A stretch of 35,101 nucleotides of DNA from Scenedesmus sp. ARA3 (GCA_004335835.1 RWJK01000901.1:1-35101); one strand, 5' to 3'. Counted from the stretch's first letter, positions 17,442 to 28,584 are shown. Notes: generated by a model from the sequence alone, not told the origin. Program-made: numbers and translations.

Positions 17442-18590
17442 TTTGTGTTGTGGCGCCCAGGTTTGGAGCCCATGGTTGGAAGCAAATGCAGTAATGCTTT
17501 CATGGTGCAGAAGCAAGACGTGGTTGGTAAAGCTACACCGCACATTCGACTACCCTCCGGACTTGTGGTAAAAGTGCTAAAAGTCGGCTAAAAGTCCCAG
17601 AGCACCGACTACTATGCATGCACCTTGCTGCGGGCTGATCAGCAGCTGTTTTCAAAGGTTTACATATGAGTAGCGTGCCTGTGGTACATTGGAGGCCACG
17701 ACAGGCCAACGTGGTTGAGCACCCATATGGGCACATTACGGATCCACAGGTGTGCACTGAACCAAATGTCATCCTGCAGGCAATTTGTGTAACAGCAGCA
17801 TAATGTGGTGAGAGGCAGATAGATAGCTCAGCAATGATGGGTTGACATAGGTGCTTGAGTTTTAGTCAAATGCTTACTCAAATGTTGAACCCAGATGATT
17901 AGCGATCTAAGTGCTACACTGCACACTGTATTTCAAAGCAAGCATGCTGCCGTGGTTCCCTCGGGTCACCAGCTGTGCTAAGGTTGGCAAAACCTCATAC
18001 ATTCAGCCAACCCAGCGTGCTTTGCAGCAGCTTATGCTGCTGCAACATTCCTGCACAATGCACCTTGCGGTGATTCAGCAGCTGATGTTAAGTTTGACTG
18101 TGTGCAGCAGGCAAACACAGCAGTGTTGTGGCTGGCTGCTTACATGATGTAGGCAACCTTTTGGTGCACGGGCCTGCAGGCAGCAGCAGGGGCACAGCCT
18201 GGTCAGTGCCATGTATAGCGCTGCAATTTCCACCTGCATGCCTTGTCATGTGCAACATTGCATGCAGCAAAGACTCAAGAGTTAAGGCGCAGACTCAACA
18301 CGAAACCATTGATGTAAACACAATGCAATCACCAGTGATCTGGCAGGTGAGATAATGGGAACTATGCGCTGCTTTGGCTGGTCAGCATACCGCAAGAACA
18401 TAGATGTGTGCAGCAGGGCTGGAGCCGTTGGCAGAGCTGCCTTCATTGTGTAAGCTGCTGTATGCAGTTTGTTGCGTCTGTGTCATGCTGATGTTGACGA
18501 GCTGCTGTGTGCAGTCAGGCGCGTCTGTTCCATGCTGATGTTGACGCGCTGCGTGATGGTGCTGCATTGGCAATGGGCATGCCTAGGGAT
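14479..18590. other. No defensible gene; scattered exon-like fragments
   Basis: I could not assemble a gene here. The best isolated fragments on the plus strand are 15655-15742 (AG acceptor, GTGAGG donor, reads TFILCKDGQSSMLKSG...), ~16601-16715 (reads DGLHKDSMLSSLKS... and ends near a weak donor) and ~17665-17758 (reads VVHWRPRQANVVEHPYGH). On the minus strand 16976-17161 reads HWTFLDRVSLCGLRLWNAFY. None shows a known family, and phases do not chain into one model. A GC-rich frame at 14857-15192 (111 codons) is also unrecognised. A TGTAA at 15288-15292 is the nearest one I see to the upstream gene's stop. Confidence 0.35.
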
Positions 18591-18596
18591 GAGCAT

Positions 18597-18601
18597 TTAC
18601 A
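18597..18601 (-). terminator. Candidate polyadenylation signal TGTAA
   Basis: TGTAA on the minus strand, about 140 nt downstream of the stop of the DDD glycosyltransferase. TGTAA is the usual chlorophyte poly(A) signal. It is a five-base motif, so support is modest. Confidence 0.35.
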
Positions 18602-18741
18602 TCATGCTAAGGGGTTGTATGATGCCGCCTGCCTCAACCTGCCACAACTTGCTTGCAGTTCCTCTGTGCACAACATACATCTGGCGCGGCGGTGTTATCG
18701 TCTCCACACGTCTTCTGAATGAATCCAGTGAACCAATTGTT

Positions 18742-21514
18742 TCACTGCAGTGTCGCCATGTGTGCAGCACAGTGTCCAATTGTGTGACATATGTTGGCGA
18801 CAGCTTGAAGCGCTGGTCCGAAAAACGCTCGACACATCACCTTCAACCCGAAGCTGCTGGGCACCCGCTGCACTTGGTCAAGATAAGTGGCTGCCAGGTC
18901 AACACCACCAGGCGCCTGGTTAAACACAAGGTCCACGCCTTCCCTCGCCTGTCAAACACACGTCCATGCAAGGTCCAAATGACACCTCACCTGGTCAAAC
19001 ACAAGGTCATCCAGGTATCCCCTGCGGTAGGCGGCAGAGGCGTATGCCGTCATGAAGCCCTTGCACAAGCCTTCCGACAGCTTCCACTCTCGCCAGCCCT
19101 TTTTCGGAGGTTCCCTCTTCATTTCTGGATCCCAATGCGTGATCTCACAGCCTGTGTCATCATTCCAGCATTTAAATGGTGCCGAAGAGTGTGGTGTGGT
19201 GGCACAAAACCATTCACTGCTCATATCATCGTTCCCGCTATTGATGCAGTGAAGTGCTGCACTGAAGAGCACGCAACATGCACATGCCGCTGGCCACTGC
19301 TAATGGCCGTCTCCAACCAACACAGCAGCGCCACAACCTTACTCCTTCGTGCGCTGGTGCACAGGAGCGCTGGTCACTGTTGTTATTCACATGTGCAGCA
19401 CACGTTACCAGGGTGTGCAGGCATTGCTGGCAGGCAGTGCATGTGCTAATGCTAGAGCTGCATCAATCATTTAGCACTTCAACTGCTTGCACGTGTCCAT
19501 GCTGCTTGTTTTGCCAGTGCTGAAGCTGCCACTCACTGCGCACGATGGCATATCCGGGTCGCCGCAGCATTTCCTCCTCCAGCTCAGCAACTGCAGCCAT
19601 GGTGAACAAGGTTTTCAAACAGGAACAGTGACACGGTAGCAAGGAATGCACAGCAGCACACGCCTCGGCATGACGCCCAGTCCGAAGTGCATAAACAGGC
19701 AGGAGTGTGCAGCAGTTACAGCTGCGCCATTTACCACAGCATACTAGATCCACTGCCTGTTAGGTGCCTGCAGCAGACGTTGTGTCAGCGCAGTTTGCTG
19801 CTGCCGCCACACGTGCTTGCCTGTTGTGGGTGAGTAGAAGGTGTCATCCTGCAAGGCAGCACGTGCAAGGAGGGCAGGGATGCAGGGTCGGCTGCAGCGC
19901 GCAACCAGAGCAAGTCCTGCGTGCCATGCCATTTGCAGTGCGGTGCTAAACGTTGTGGGACTTGACGGAAAAAGCATGGTGATGTCTGCTCTTGATAGGT
20001 TGTGGCTGTGCATGTGCACCCGGCTAATGCTTCCTTTGAACTAACATGTAATTTCCCTACAGATACTTCTGAACATGTTGCAGTGGCAAGTGAAGCAGGC
20101 AGCACGTCCTAGCAGTACCACATGACTGACAGCAGCAGCCACAGCACCTCAACAGCTTCCCTATCTTGCCAGTGACAGCACACAGCTCACATCTACTGTG
20201 ATGATGATGGTTTCTGGGTCTGTCTCCATCTCCAAAGTGGGCAGCAGTTTGGTGGCGGGGCCAAAATCCTTGCGTGGAGACAGCACTTTCACCACGCCTG
20301 GAAACTGGTTCTGCAAGTTCTTAGCTTCTCCCGGGATCTTCTTGGCACTATTTACCTCCCTGTCATCAGAGTCAAACCTGTGGATGCAGGGCGTGCAACA
20401 GCCAACACAGGCATTGGCGACACAGGCTGCTTGTGCTTGTTGTTGACTGCAGGAACCAATGTTGCACATGGGTTGAAGAACACCAGCAGCAGCGGCAGGA
20501 GTACAAGCAACAGTGCAAATAGCAGGCCCCATGTAACCCTAGTCAGAATGTAGATGGCACTGTTCAGTTGCGCTAGTAGACAGTACTGTCAGATCGTATT
20601 TATTTTTAGACATCGATTGTGCTCACCTAGACACATTCACAGTGACCCAGAAGTAGAGGGCGTCCGGCTTGCGGGTACCGTGCATGATGGAGTACACGGT
20701 GGGGGCAGCCAACTCAGCCCGCCCAGGGAAGCTCGCCAGAGACACCACCAGCCTCTTAGCCCTGGGAGGATGGAGACGGCATCACCAAGTTACGTGAGGG
20801 ATCAGTCTTGTTACATGATGATCACTCACTCATAAAGATCAACACAAAATTTGTGCCATAGAGGTATATGTGCCGTTGAGCACCGCAGTAAGATTATCTG
20901 GCTTCCTTTGCATGTGAGATGCGCGCACTTTTGCACATCGTATTCCATGGTGTCCACTCTCTGACTGTCTGGTTGCAGACCTGGTGTGCTGCAGCTGTTG
21001 CGTCTCAGATGGTGCCAGGACTCACATGTAAAAATCTCTCTCTGCTTATCATGATGCTGTTGTCCCTCGCGCACAATTCATTTGCATATGTGCTGTTACT
21101 GCTGTGTGCAGCACGGTCATGCCAGTGCTCGTGCCATTGGTGCACAGCTGAGCCATGTCCGCTCCAAAAGGAACGGTGACAGTCTATTTGGCTTGGAGAT
21201 TACGCTTGCGCGGTGCTTTGTTGCTCCAACACTGCTACACCTGAAGACACTGACCTTAAAGTAGTAGAATTCGCCAGGGCAGATGCATTCATTGCGACCA
21301 CAGGGGCTTGCTGTGTCGCCTTCGCATCCGGCAATATCGGCACAGCGTTGCCGCGCAGGTGGAAGTCCGAGTGAATTGTACCACAACTGTGATGCGAAAC
21401 TGATAGCGCAACGTAGAATATGATGAACACAGCTGTTATCACCAGAAGCATGTGGGGCTTGTGCAAGCCGACATCTGCAAGTCCTGGCTGTGACCTCTTG
21501 GATAACTTATGCAT
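18742..21514 (-). CDS. Type II membrane GT-A glycosyltransferase with DDD motif
   Basis: Seven exons in coding order: 21514-21255, 20761-20627, 20377-20191, 19848-19821, 19590-19537, 19151-18991, 18915-18742. They total 999 nt (332 aa) with all phases consistent. Residues 22-40 (MLLVITAVFIIFYVALSVS) are a signal anchor, followed by a stem with SCGTIHSDFHLRGN. The catalytic part reads RLVVSLASFPGRAELAAPTV, then SPRKDFGPATKLLPTLE, then TIIITVDDDTFYSP, with DDD at 194-196. A C-terminal block LCKGFMTAYASAAYRRGYLDD resembles the acceptor-side region of this family. I recognise the fold (GT2-like/GT-A with a DYGPATK-type motif) but not the substrate. Intron 4 must use a GC donor (CAG|GCAAGC). Exon 7 is the least certain because its acceptor lies in a duplicated junction. 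An upstream in-frame ATG at 21538 would add 8 residues. Confidence 0.8.
20881..21043 (+). repeat. Diverged copy of the dispersed short element
   Basis: It begins CACCGCAGTAAGATTATCTG and ends ATGGTGCCAGGACTCACATG plus a CT-rich run, matching both ends of the 10.8-kb element while the middle is diverged. It lies in intron 1 of the DDD glycosyltransferase, antisense to that gene. Confidence 0.65.
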
Positions 21515-22222
21515 AGCTTCGTTGTTTGTGTGCCACATATACAACACTCATGCCCAGGCGTATCGCATTCAGTGATCTACCAACCACGTAATATTTTTTG
21601 AACGCTACGGACAAGCTCGGATCCCACCTAGCGAGTTGCCATTTATTGAAATTGCACGTAAACTCACGTTGTCACTGCCGCAAGCACATGTTCCACAGTT
21701 TTGGTAAGCATTTGTTACAAGCACCTGCAGTTTGCATGAAAAAGACACGCAATAAGAATCATGCTGTTGTGTTGCATATACAAAACACACCTAAATAGCA
21801 TAGCGTTGTCAAGTTTGCGAATCCCGGCGTGCGGCGAAAGGCAAGGCACTGGAGGCGCTGATTGCTGTGAACACACCGTTTGCTGCCATAGCAAAATGTA
21901 CTATGTTCCCAGTTATAGGGTATTGCGAAAAACATCCTGAAGGCGGAATGCATGCGTCTTCAAAGAAGTGCGGGGGTAAAACACCATATTTTTACATGAA
22001 CAAGGTGCGGGCGCCAGCAGCCTCGATGACAACACCCGGCAATCGGAGCCGTTTTTTTTGGACGAGTTGCGGAGAAAGCGCGGGCAACATCATACGAACC
22101 CCGACGAGCCTCGGAGGAAAACGATAAGCTGACACTGTGATCTGACCCCCCCCNNNNNNNNCCCTGTTTCAGCAGACATTAGGCAAAATTCAGCGCCTGC
22201 ACCACTGGTATCCGCAGCTAAA
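21515..22222. promoter_or_regulatory. Divergent intergenic region between DDD glycosyltransferase and GT15-type gene
   Basis: About 700 bp between two outward-facing starts, so both promoters should be here. It contains the 8-N gap and a C-run. I see no clear core promoter element. A TTTCAG acceptor at about 22170 suggests that the plus-strand gene may have a further 5' exon in or before the gap. Confidence 0.4.
22154..22161. other. Assembly gap (8 N)
   Basis: Eight ambiguous bases directly after a run of C. The gap size may be arbitrary. It matters because it lies about 60 bp upstream of the chosen start of the GT15-type gene. A single N also occurs at 11913 inside a C-rich stretch of GT32-type intron 3. 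Confidence 0.95.
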
Positions 22223-25162
22223 ATGCTGCTACTATTAATGTTGTTGTTGGTGCAGCTTCATGTCAGCAACAGCAATCCCGAATGGCATCAGCGCGTCAAC
22301 TCGCAGTCGCAAGTGCAGCACCAGCTGACAGCAGACGAGTGCTACCGCAACATCAACCGTACAAGCAGCACGGTGATCACTGCACTGCTTCCTGATGAGC
22401 AGCTGTCGGGCAAGACCGTGGTGTTCACCACCAGCTTCAAGAACTTGCTGAAAAATAATCCTGCAGACGTGATCTTCTTCAATCCGCATGGATGGTCTCA
22501 ATCGAGGGTAGATTCTCTGAAGCAAACACTGGGTGTGCCACACCTGCGTGTGTTGTGTATAGCGCAGGAGGACTGGGCCAGGCAGTTTAGGGACAAGCCA
22601 TGGGAATATGTGATGCGTGATTTTCAGGGGCCAGGCTACCGTAGCATGTGCAACTGGTACAGCAAGCGCATGTTTCAAGTGATGTACCGTGCTGGCTACG
22701 AGTGGGTAATACGCATTGACACGGACTCAGCCTTTCCAGATCCAGTGCCGTACAATCTGGCAGCAGCCATGCAAGAACGTGGAGCTGTGTACGGGTTCAG
22801 GGTGACGCAGGTTGAGACTGCGCAGGTTGTCAGGGCACTCCCGGAGGCTGCCAGGTACTGGCTGACCTCAGAAGCAATGGAGCCAACCTTCATTCACAAG
22901 TTTTGCAACCCAAAAAGCGTTGCAGGCCTGGCAAGCAAGTTCCACAGCGCTACCCTCAGCCCGGAGGACAGAGATAAAGGTTGGAACCACACCATGATAT
23001 ACAACAATTTCTTTATCACCAAGTTGTCCTGGTGGATGCAGCCCAAAGTGCGAGCCTGGCTGAGCCACCTGGAGCAGCTGCGCGGCTTCTACAAGCACAG
23101 GTGAGCTGCATTGGAGCTCAGTGACTGCGTTCGGACGTTGTTTGTGAGACTCATAGCAACAACCAAGTGTAGCAGAACACTGTTGTGGAAATACTGAGTG
23201 TTGGTTGTGATTGTAGATGTGGTGACGATTCAGTTGACAATTGATGCCAACCAATCCTGATACTGAAGCCTCTGGAAGCTGACTTACGCCGTGTCTGGCG
23301 CAAGGCCCGCATAGCTACGACAAAACACCAATCTGCACATGGTGAGAGTTTGTGAGTAGTGAGAAAGCTGAAGTTGCACAGCATACCTACAACCTGCCCG
23401 ATAACGGAGCACCCTCCCATCCCCAGACATGCAGACTAGCACACCTCGTCACACCTCAAGACATGTTGATGTGTCAGTTGGTGTAATCTAATACTTTTGT
23501 TGGAGGCGCATGTGCTGTGTGTACATGTGTTTGAGAACTTTCAAAGGCATACTTCAGTGAGCTGGTCATCGAGAACCCCATGCAGGACCCGAGGCGAGGC
23601 TTGCGTAGTCTGATGCATTGGACTTGCATGACGGCACAACATACCCTTAACGGCTTCTTGGATGATCAGGTTATCAGTGACTTCAGCTTATCTGTAACAA
23701 CACAGTATCAGTGCTGTGATAACTGCCGGCGCGCCGGCGCGTGCCGGCCTTAAAAGCTCTGCCCCGACAAGCAAAGCGATTTGGGGTCTGCCGGCGCGCT
23801 AGCGCCGGCGGGCCTGCAGACTGCCTTTCTCGATAAATGATACTTCCCACAAAGCGTCGATACGGCTGCTTAGACGATGCAGATAAGCAATTTCTTTAAA
23901 TACATGGAAAACACGCTGTTGATTATAAATACACCGTTGGAGGTCTGGGGCTTCGCTAGAGCGCCGAGGAGCCTCAAGTACTGCACAGTATGTGTTTGGT
24001 TTCTGACCTCGAACTGAGCACTGGCATGTGAGCCACAGTGGTTGGCTGGCATCCTGAAAATGGTTCACGGGAAACAGGTTCGGGGTAAGATTAAATTACA
24101 CAATGAATAAGCTGACGTGCGATGGTGCAAGCCTCGCATGCAGGTGTGTAAGGGGTCTAGCATGCAAGGTGCGTGTAAGCTGCCAGGCTGATGCCGCTGT
24201 CAAAAACCACACCAGGATTCCTGAAAGGATACCGGCCTGCGTACCTGTTGCATTTAGTTTTGCTTAGAAAGTGTCAGGCCAGATTAAAACGGTATGTAAG
24301 CTGTGCAAAGCATACGCCATCATCAAGTCAAGTGACAACCAACATAATTACCGCCTGTGCCCCTGCGCACAGGTGTTGTTCACATTACCAGCAACACATC
24401 CCCTCCCTTAACTTACGCGGGTGGCGAGTTTTAACACACCACGCGTAGGTCATTCAGTCATTGATTTGATCAGCATTGACAGGACATTTAGCAACACTTA
24501 AATAGCTCAGGTATTGTGAGGATTGTGACAGGCTCTCACACCGTCATGTATCTTATTATGATTCCTCGGTGTGTTGCACACCAGCTGTGTCGGCAGTATC
24601 AGCGGAGAATAACCTGGTAGCTGCCGCTTGCAGTTTGGGGGCGTGCATGCCCGTGAAACCCCTCTGGTGCTCATTGTGTGCATGTAACCAGCATCCATGA
24701 CCCATGATGTTGTATTATCACTGTATAATCCTCCCATTGCAGGCAATGCCTGACCTCCACAAGGTATACCTTTGGGGATTGTACAGTGATTTTACAGCAT
24801 CATGGGTCATGGTGGCTGGTTACAACAACCCAGGTTTTTATCAAGCATCGTAACTGTATCCCACTGCGCTCAAAGCTGCTGGCATCTTTGCAGGTGATGG
24901 CGCATCCTTTGGCATGATAGCAGACATATCCCATGTCATCACAAGAATCATGCTATTTGCACCGCGCAGGTGGGGAGATGCCCCTGTGCACACCTTCACG
25001 CTGGGCATGTTCCTGCCAGAGGAGCAGATGCTGGAATTTGGCTTCACCTACCAGCACACACTTACGTGGGGCGAGCAGGCATATAGCACTTCTTGGCCCC
25101 ACTACCACACAATACCAGCCGCCCCTGCTGCCAAAAATACTGAAAATACACCTGGTCACTAA
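22223..25162 (+). CDS. GT15 (KRE2/MNT1-type) alpha-mannosyltransferase-like protein
   Basis: Two exons, 22223-23100 and 24970-25162, total 1071 nt (356 aa); donor AG|GTGAGC and acceptor GCGCAG|G restore an Arg codon. A short hydrophobic start (MLLLLMLLLVQLHV) could be a signal or anchor. GT15 landmarks follow: GPGYRSMCNWYSKRMFQ (137-153), WVIRIDTDSAFPDP with DTD at 166-168, GAVYGFRVTQ, NNFFITKLSWWMQPKVRAWL, and across the junction GFYKHR/WGDAPVHTFTLGMFLPEE. Fungal members transfer mannose from GDP-Man in the Golgi and carry EPD where this protein has DTD. The frame is open 5' of the ATG back to a TTTCAG acceptor near 22171, so the true N-terminus may be in a missing upstream exon. The protein is slightly short at the C-terminus. 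Substrate is inferred only from the family. Confidence 0.87.
23727..23817. repeat. Two GC-rich palindromes in GT15-type intron
   Basis: GCCGGCGCGCCGGC is a perfect 14-bp palindrome, and GCCGGCGCGCTAGCGCCGGC has 8-bp arms around GCTA. They are about 60 bp apart in an otherwise AT-richer intron and both follow CT. They could be hairpin ends of a tiny mobile element. Confidence 0.75.
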
Positions 25163-26988
25163 AGACATTGATGACACTCACATCTATTGTTGGAGAAGTC
25201 GTGACAAAGATGAAAGGGCTGTGCTGCGTAGCAGAGTGTGACCACTATACGAGGTGTGCTGATATGAGGACAACAATGTGATGCGCGGCAACTGAGCACG
25301 TGTTGTTTTGACCGAGTGCAAGCATGCTAAGTGGTTTCAATGAGGTCAGTCATTCACACGGTGGTCTGGTCAAAGACGAATATGTATTGCACCTGTGAAT
25401 GGCGGTGCCACATGAATGCAACTTGCATGATGAGCAGTTGTATGGCCGCTGTTATTGAATTGCAGGTGTACTGCTGTGCTGCCAGTTTGAATTGCGCCCT
25501 AACACGTGTTAGCTGGTAACTCATCTCAGTGGCTGCTTGCCAACGCCTGCATGGAAAGTATTGTCTTGTGAGCTCATCATGTGTGATGGTGTGGTATGGT
25601 TTGGCATACAAAGCCTCGGGTGTAGCCTCTGTTGTTTGTTCTTCCTTGGTCTTACGGGACGATTCTGGAAGCAGTAACATTCAGAAGCACTTGAATGATT
25701 TCTTTGGACGTAGGTTTTGGTGTCATGGCATGCCCTCAATAAGCATGGCGGACACGGAGGAAATTAAAATACCTGGGTGCCAGTCTCGATCAAACAATCA
25801 ACCGCTTTTGTTAGCGGGGCACATTATTCCGGCCGGGTAAAGGATCGCACCGCTTTGGCACAGGTCCCAAGCCCTGCAGCAACACAACCCATAAAAGTGC
25901 CGGCCCCCGCCCTAGGGTTTGAAGGCGCAACTCAAACTATGGCAGGTGCGCACCACTAGCAAACAGCCTTTGCAGCTTTTGGGCTGTGAAGGTCAATGTA
26001 GCAGATCGTGCAGTAGACACCACTAGTACACCACTGCACTGTCCAGTGCCACTGCAGCCTGCAGCAGTGCTGCGCACAGCGCAGTGTGGTGAGCAGTGCT
26101 GACTGGTTTGTCTACTGCTGTCATTCACCGCAGCTCCATGCAAGGGAAGTAACCAGCAAATAAGCTGTTTCACAGTTCAAGAGCGCTCCTGCAAACTCCA
26201 ATCAACCAAGCCTAGTGTAGACAGCCAATCCTACTGTCGCTGTACATCCTGGCTATGCGGTGCATGCCAGCTCACCAGTGCCGTCGCCCGCTGCAAACAT
26301 GCTTAAAGCAGCATTTCATAAAAATCAATGCAGTCTGTGCTGAGAAATTTTTCATAGATCCGTATGTCGTCATGACGACGATTCGTCCTGGTCCGTCCTG
26401 CCAGGCTGCACAGGTTCGTGAACTCCATTGCGTTCTGGAGACCACGATTTTCTTTGAGTGAATAGAGTGCTTTCTTATGGTGTTGCATCCAGACGATAAC
26501 GTAGGAGGGCGATGGTAGCAGCAGCCACGGGAAGCCGTCTGACCAGCCACATTGGGTGCCAGTTGACATACATTATGCATTGAAGGCGAAACAAAACCTA
26601 TAGCTTGCGCTTCGCAGTCATTGTGGCCTGCGGCGTGCCCTGCAGCTGCAGCAGGATACGAATGTGCATCATGGGTTTCTGGTCGCGAGCAGCGCCAAGG
26701 CATCGTGGGTTTCTGGTCGCGAGCAGCGCCAAGTCGCAGCACACAAGCGCAGCCTTTCCATGATCACAGCTATCAAAATTGAAGCATTGCACGCACCTAA
26801 TTTCGATTCACCTGAGGCACACCACCTTTTGCAGCAACAGCAGCAACAGCAGTAGCGCCACCACCAGCAGCAGCCGCAGCAGCAGCAGTCACCGCCTTGG
26901 GCTCAGGGCAGGCCCAAAGTCATGGTGCCAGATTATGGTTCTGCATGCACACATAGGTCATTTGATTTATTGTACAACGTTATTTTTT
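25163..26988. other. No confident gene
   Basis: Between the GT15-type stop and the inverted short element I see no assembled gene. A minus-strand stretch near 25513-25665 follows a TTCCAG acceptor and reads SSRKTKEEQTTEATPEAL..., open in two frames, with no family match. A short interrupted CAG/CAA tract lies at about 26830-26890. Confidence 0.4.
26673..26733 (+). repeat. 34-bp tandem duplication
   Basis: GGGTTTCTGGTCGCGAGCAG plus CGCCAAG occurs at 26673-26699 and again at 26707-26733, a period of 34 bp with no mismatch in the shared core. Confidence 0.9.
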
Positions 26989-27160
26989 GAGAGAGGATAG
27001 TTACATGTGGGTCCTGGCACCATCTTGGATGGTATGAGCCACAACAGGTTGAACACAGGTCTGAGACCAGAAAAGGAGAGTGAGCACCGTAAAACACACT
27101 GCACACCCTTGAGCACCAAATCTCTCATGTTATATCCAGAGACGTCTTACTGCGGTGCGC
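26989..27160 (-). repeat. Inverted copy of the dispersed short element, lacking the ~140-bp insert
   Basis: Reverse complement of 10756-10885 joined directly to the CCAAGATGGTGCCAGGACCC end. Identity to the 10.8-kb copy is almost complete by eye, with one extra T in a T-run. It lies about 170 bp from the LINE fragment on the same strand. Confidence 0.8.
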
Positions 27161-27326
27161 AACGGCACCGCACCTCACCGGCAGCTTGCTCTAAGTGCAA
27201 ACCACACCAACAGATAGCATGTTGTCGCAAATCAATAGCCAGAAGGGTCGGGCAGCAGCTTCTAAGGCAAGGTCCAGCAGTTGGCAGCAAATGGACAGTA
27301 CAACTACCCTACTGCGCGTGACGCGC

Positions 27327-27671
27327 TCATGAGCTAGGTTCAACAGCATATAGCGTGCCATCTTCTGGCACAAAACTGTCAGGCTGAATTGGCACACTCG
27401 GATGTTCCGGGGACAGCCCCAACAGAACAGACCGGTACAACCACATACGATACACCACAACCGCCAGGCCCTCCTGATCTTCACATGTGAACACACGGGG
27501 CAGCATTGCTGCAGAATATCTATCACCAGTGCCTGTTGGGCAGAAAATCTCTGAGCACGAGGCACGCAGATGGTCATATGCAGGGCATTCCAAGATAAAG
27601 TGTTGCAAGTCTTCCACATTATCATTTGTTCCTGTGCTGGTTATGCTGGTTTTTTTTGTGGTTTCTGACAC
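27327..27671 (-). pseudogene. LINE (non-LTR retrotransposon) reverse-transcriptase C-terminal fragment
   Basis: The minus-strand frame contains VEDLQHFILECPAYDHLRAS, the typical region after the reverse transcriptase domain where non-LTR elements carry a zinc-knuckle-like motif (C..C...H.L..CP.Y...R). The upstream Cys pair and the polymerase core are missing, so it is a truncated remnant. It probably ends at the stop at 27327. A short dispersed element lies just downstream and could share its 3' machinery; that link is inference. Confidence 0.7.
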
Positions 27672-28242
27672 ATGCCACCAGGCATGCCGGCGCCCCCCTG
27701 AATTTTATTTTCATCTCTCAATAAGGACCCTTCAATATATCAGGGTCGGGACTGGCTGAGATGCAAGATAAAGGGTGGGATGCACATATCACCTTCGGCT
27801 GTGGCGGTGCTGGCATTTCAATATAAGTTATAGCTGCTTTTAACAGTTTTCTTCGTGCTCAACAGCTCAAAGATGGTGGTAGACAAGCACACCCGTGCTG
27901 CAGGTTTGGGGCAACAGGTGTTGCCGGCTTGCAGGGCAGCAATGGCTGCACTGCTGCGAAAGCTGTCACACAGTTGTTGACAGTCTCTGAGAGAATTGGC
28001 ATTATGTTGCATTATGCTTATGCTTGCAATGAATGCAATCGGCAACTTTCTTTATATAGAATTGGCATTGTACATGTCAGCAACAGAGCAAACTTTGTTG
28101 CAGTGTACTGTTGCAATGTATATTCGCACGCTGTGAGTGTGCATGATGTGCATTATGACTGTAACTAGAGGAAAGCAAGTTGAGTTCAGACGTGTGGGTG
28201 TGAGGTGTAGGTGTGCAGCACGTTTAGCTCCTGCCACACACG

Positions 28243-28297
<55 letters not shown>

Positions 28298-28584
28298 ACT
28301 GTTGCAAGGCCGTGGTGCCCCATTGGTGGACGGTAGCCTGCGTGCATGCGGTTACTCGCTATGTTGAATTATATTGCTTAAAAACAAAAAAATCTGCTGG
28401 AAGACTAGTTGAAGCAGCTTGGCCACAGGAGCGCCGTCTAGCCTCAGCGAAACCTGAGCAATTCACGGGAGACGAGCAGGTGTAACAAGAAAATTTAACC
28501 CTGCCGGAAGGCCACAGTTTCCGTCCTCATTCTCATTCGTCCGGGTATTCGTCCGGGTACCCTTTGAAAGGTCGTATCCAGGAG
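27672..28584. other. No gene seen
   Basis: This holds only a CTG tract and unrecognised sequence, including a short tandem of ATTCGTCCGGGT near 28538-28560. Confidence 0.4.
28243..28305 (+). repeat. (TGC)n microsatellite
   Basis: About 15 uninterrupted TGC units to 28288, then TACTGCTGCTACTG interruptions. It is intergenic and opens a poly-Leu frame that I do not regard as coding. Confidence 0.9.

Noticed and set aside
18469..19449. A 326-residue plus-strand protein antisense to the DDD glycosyltransferase
   Set aside because: No recognisable domain, and the minus strand carries conserved family motifs with matching splice phases over the same bases.
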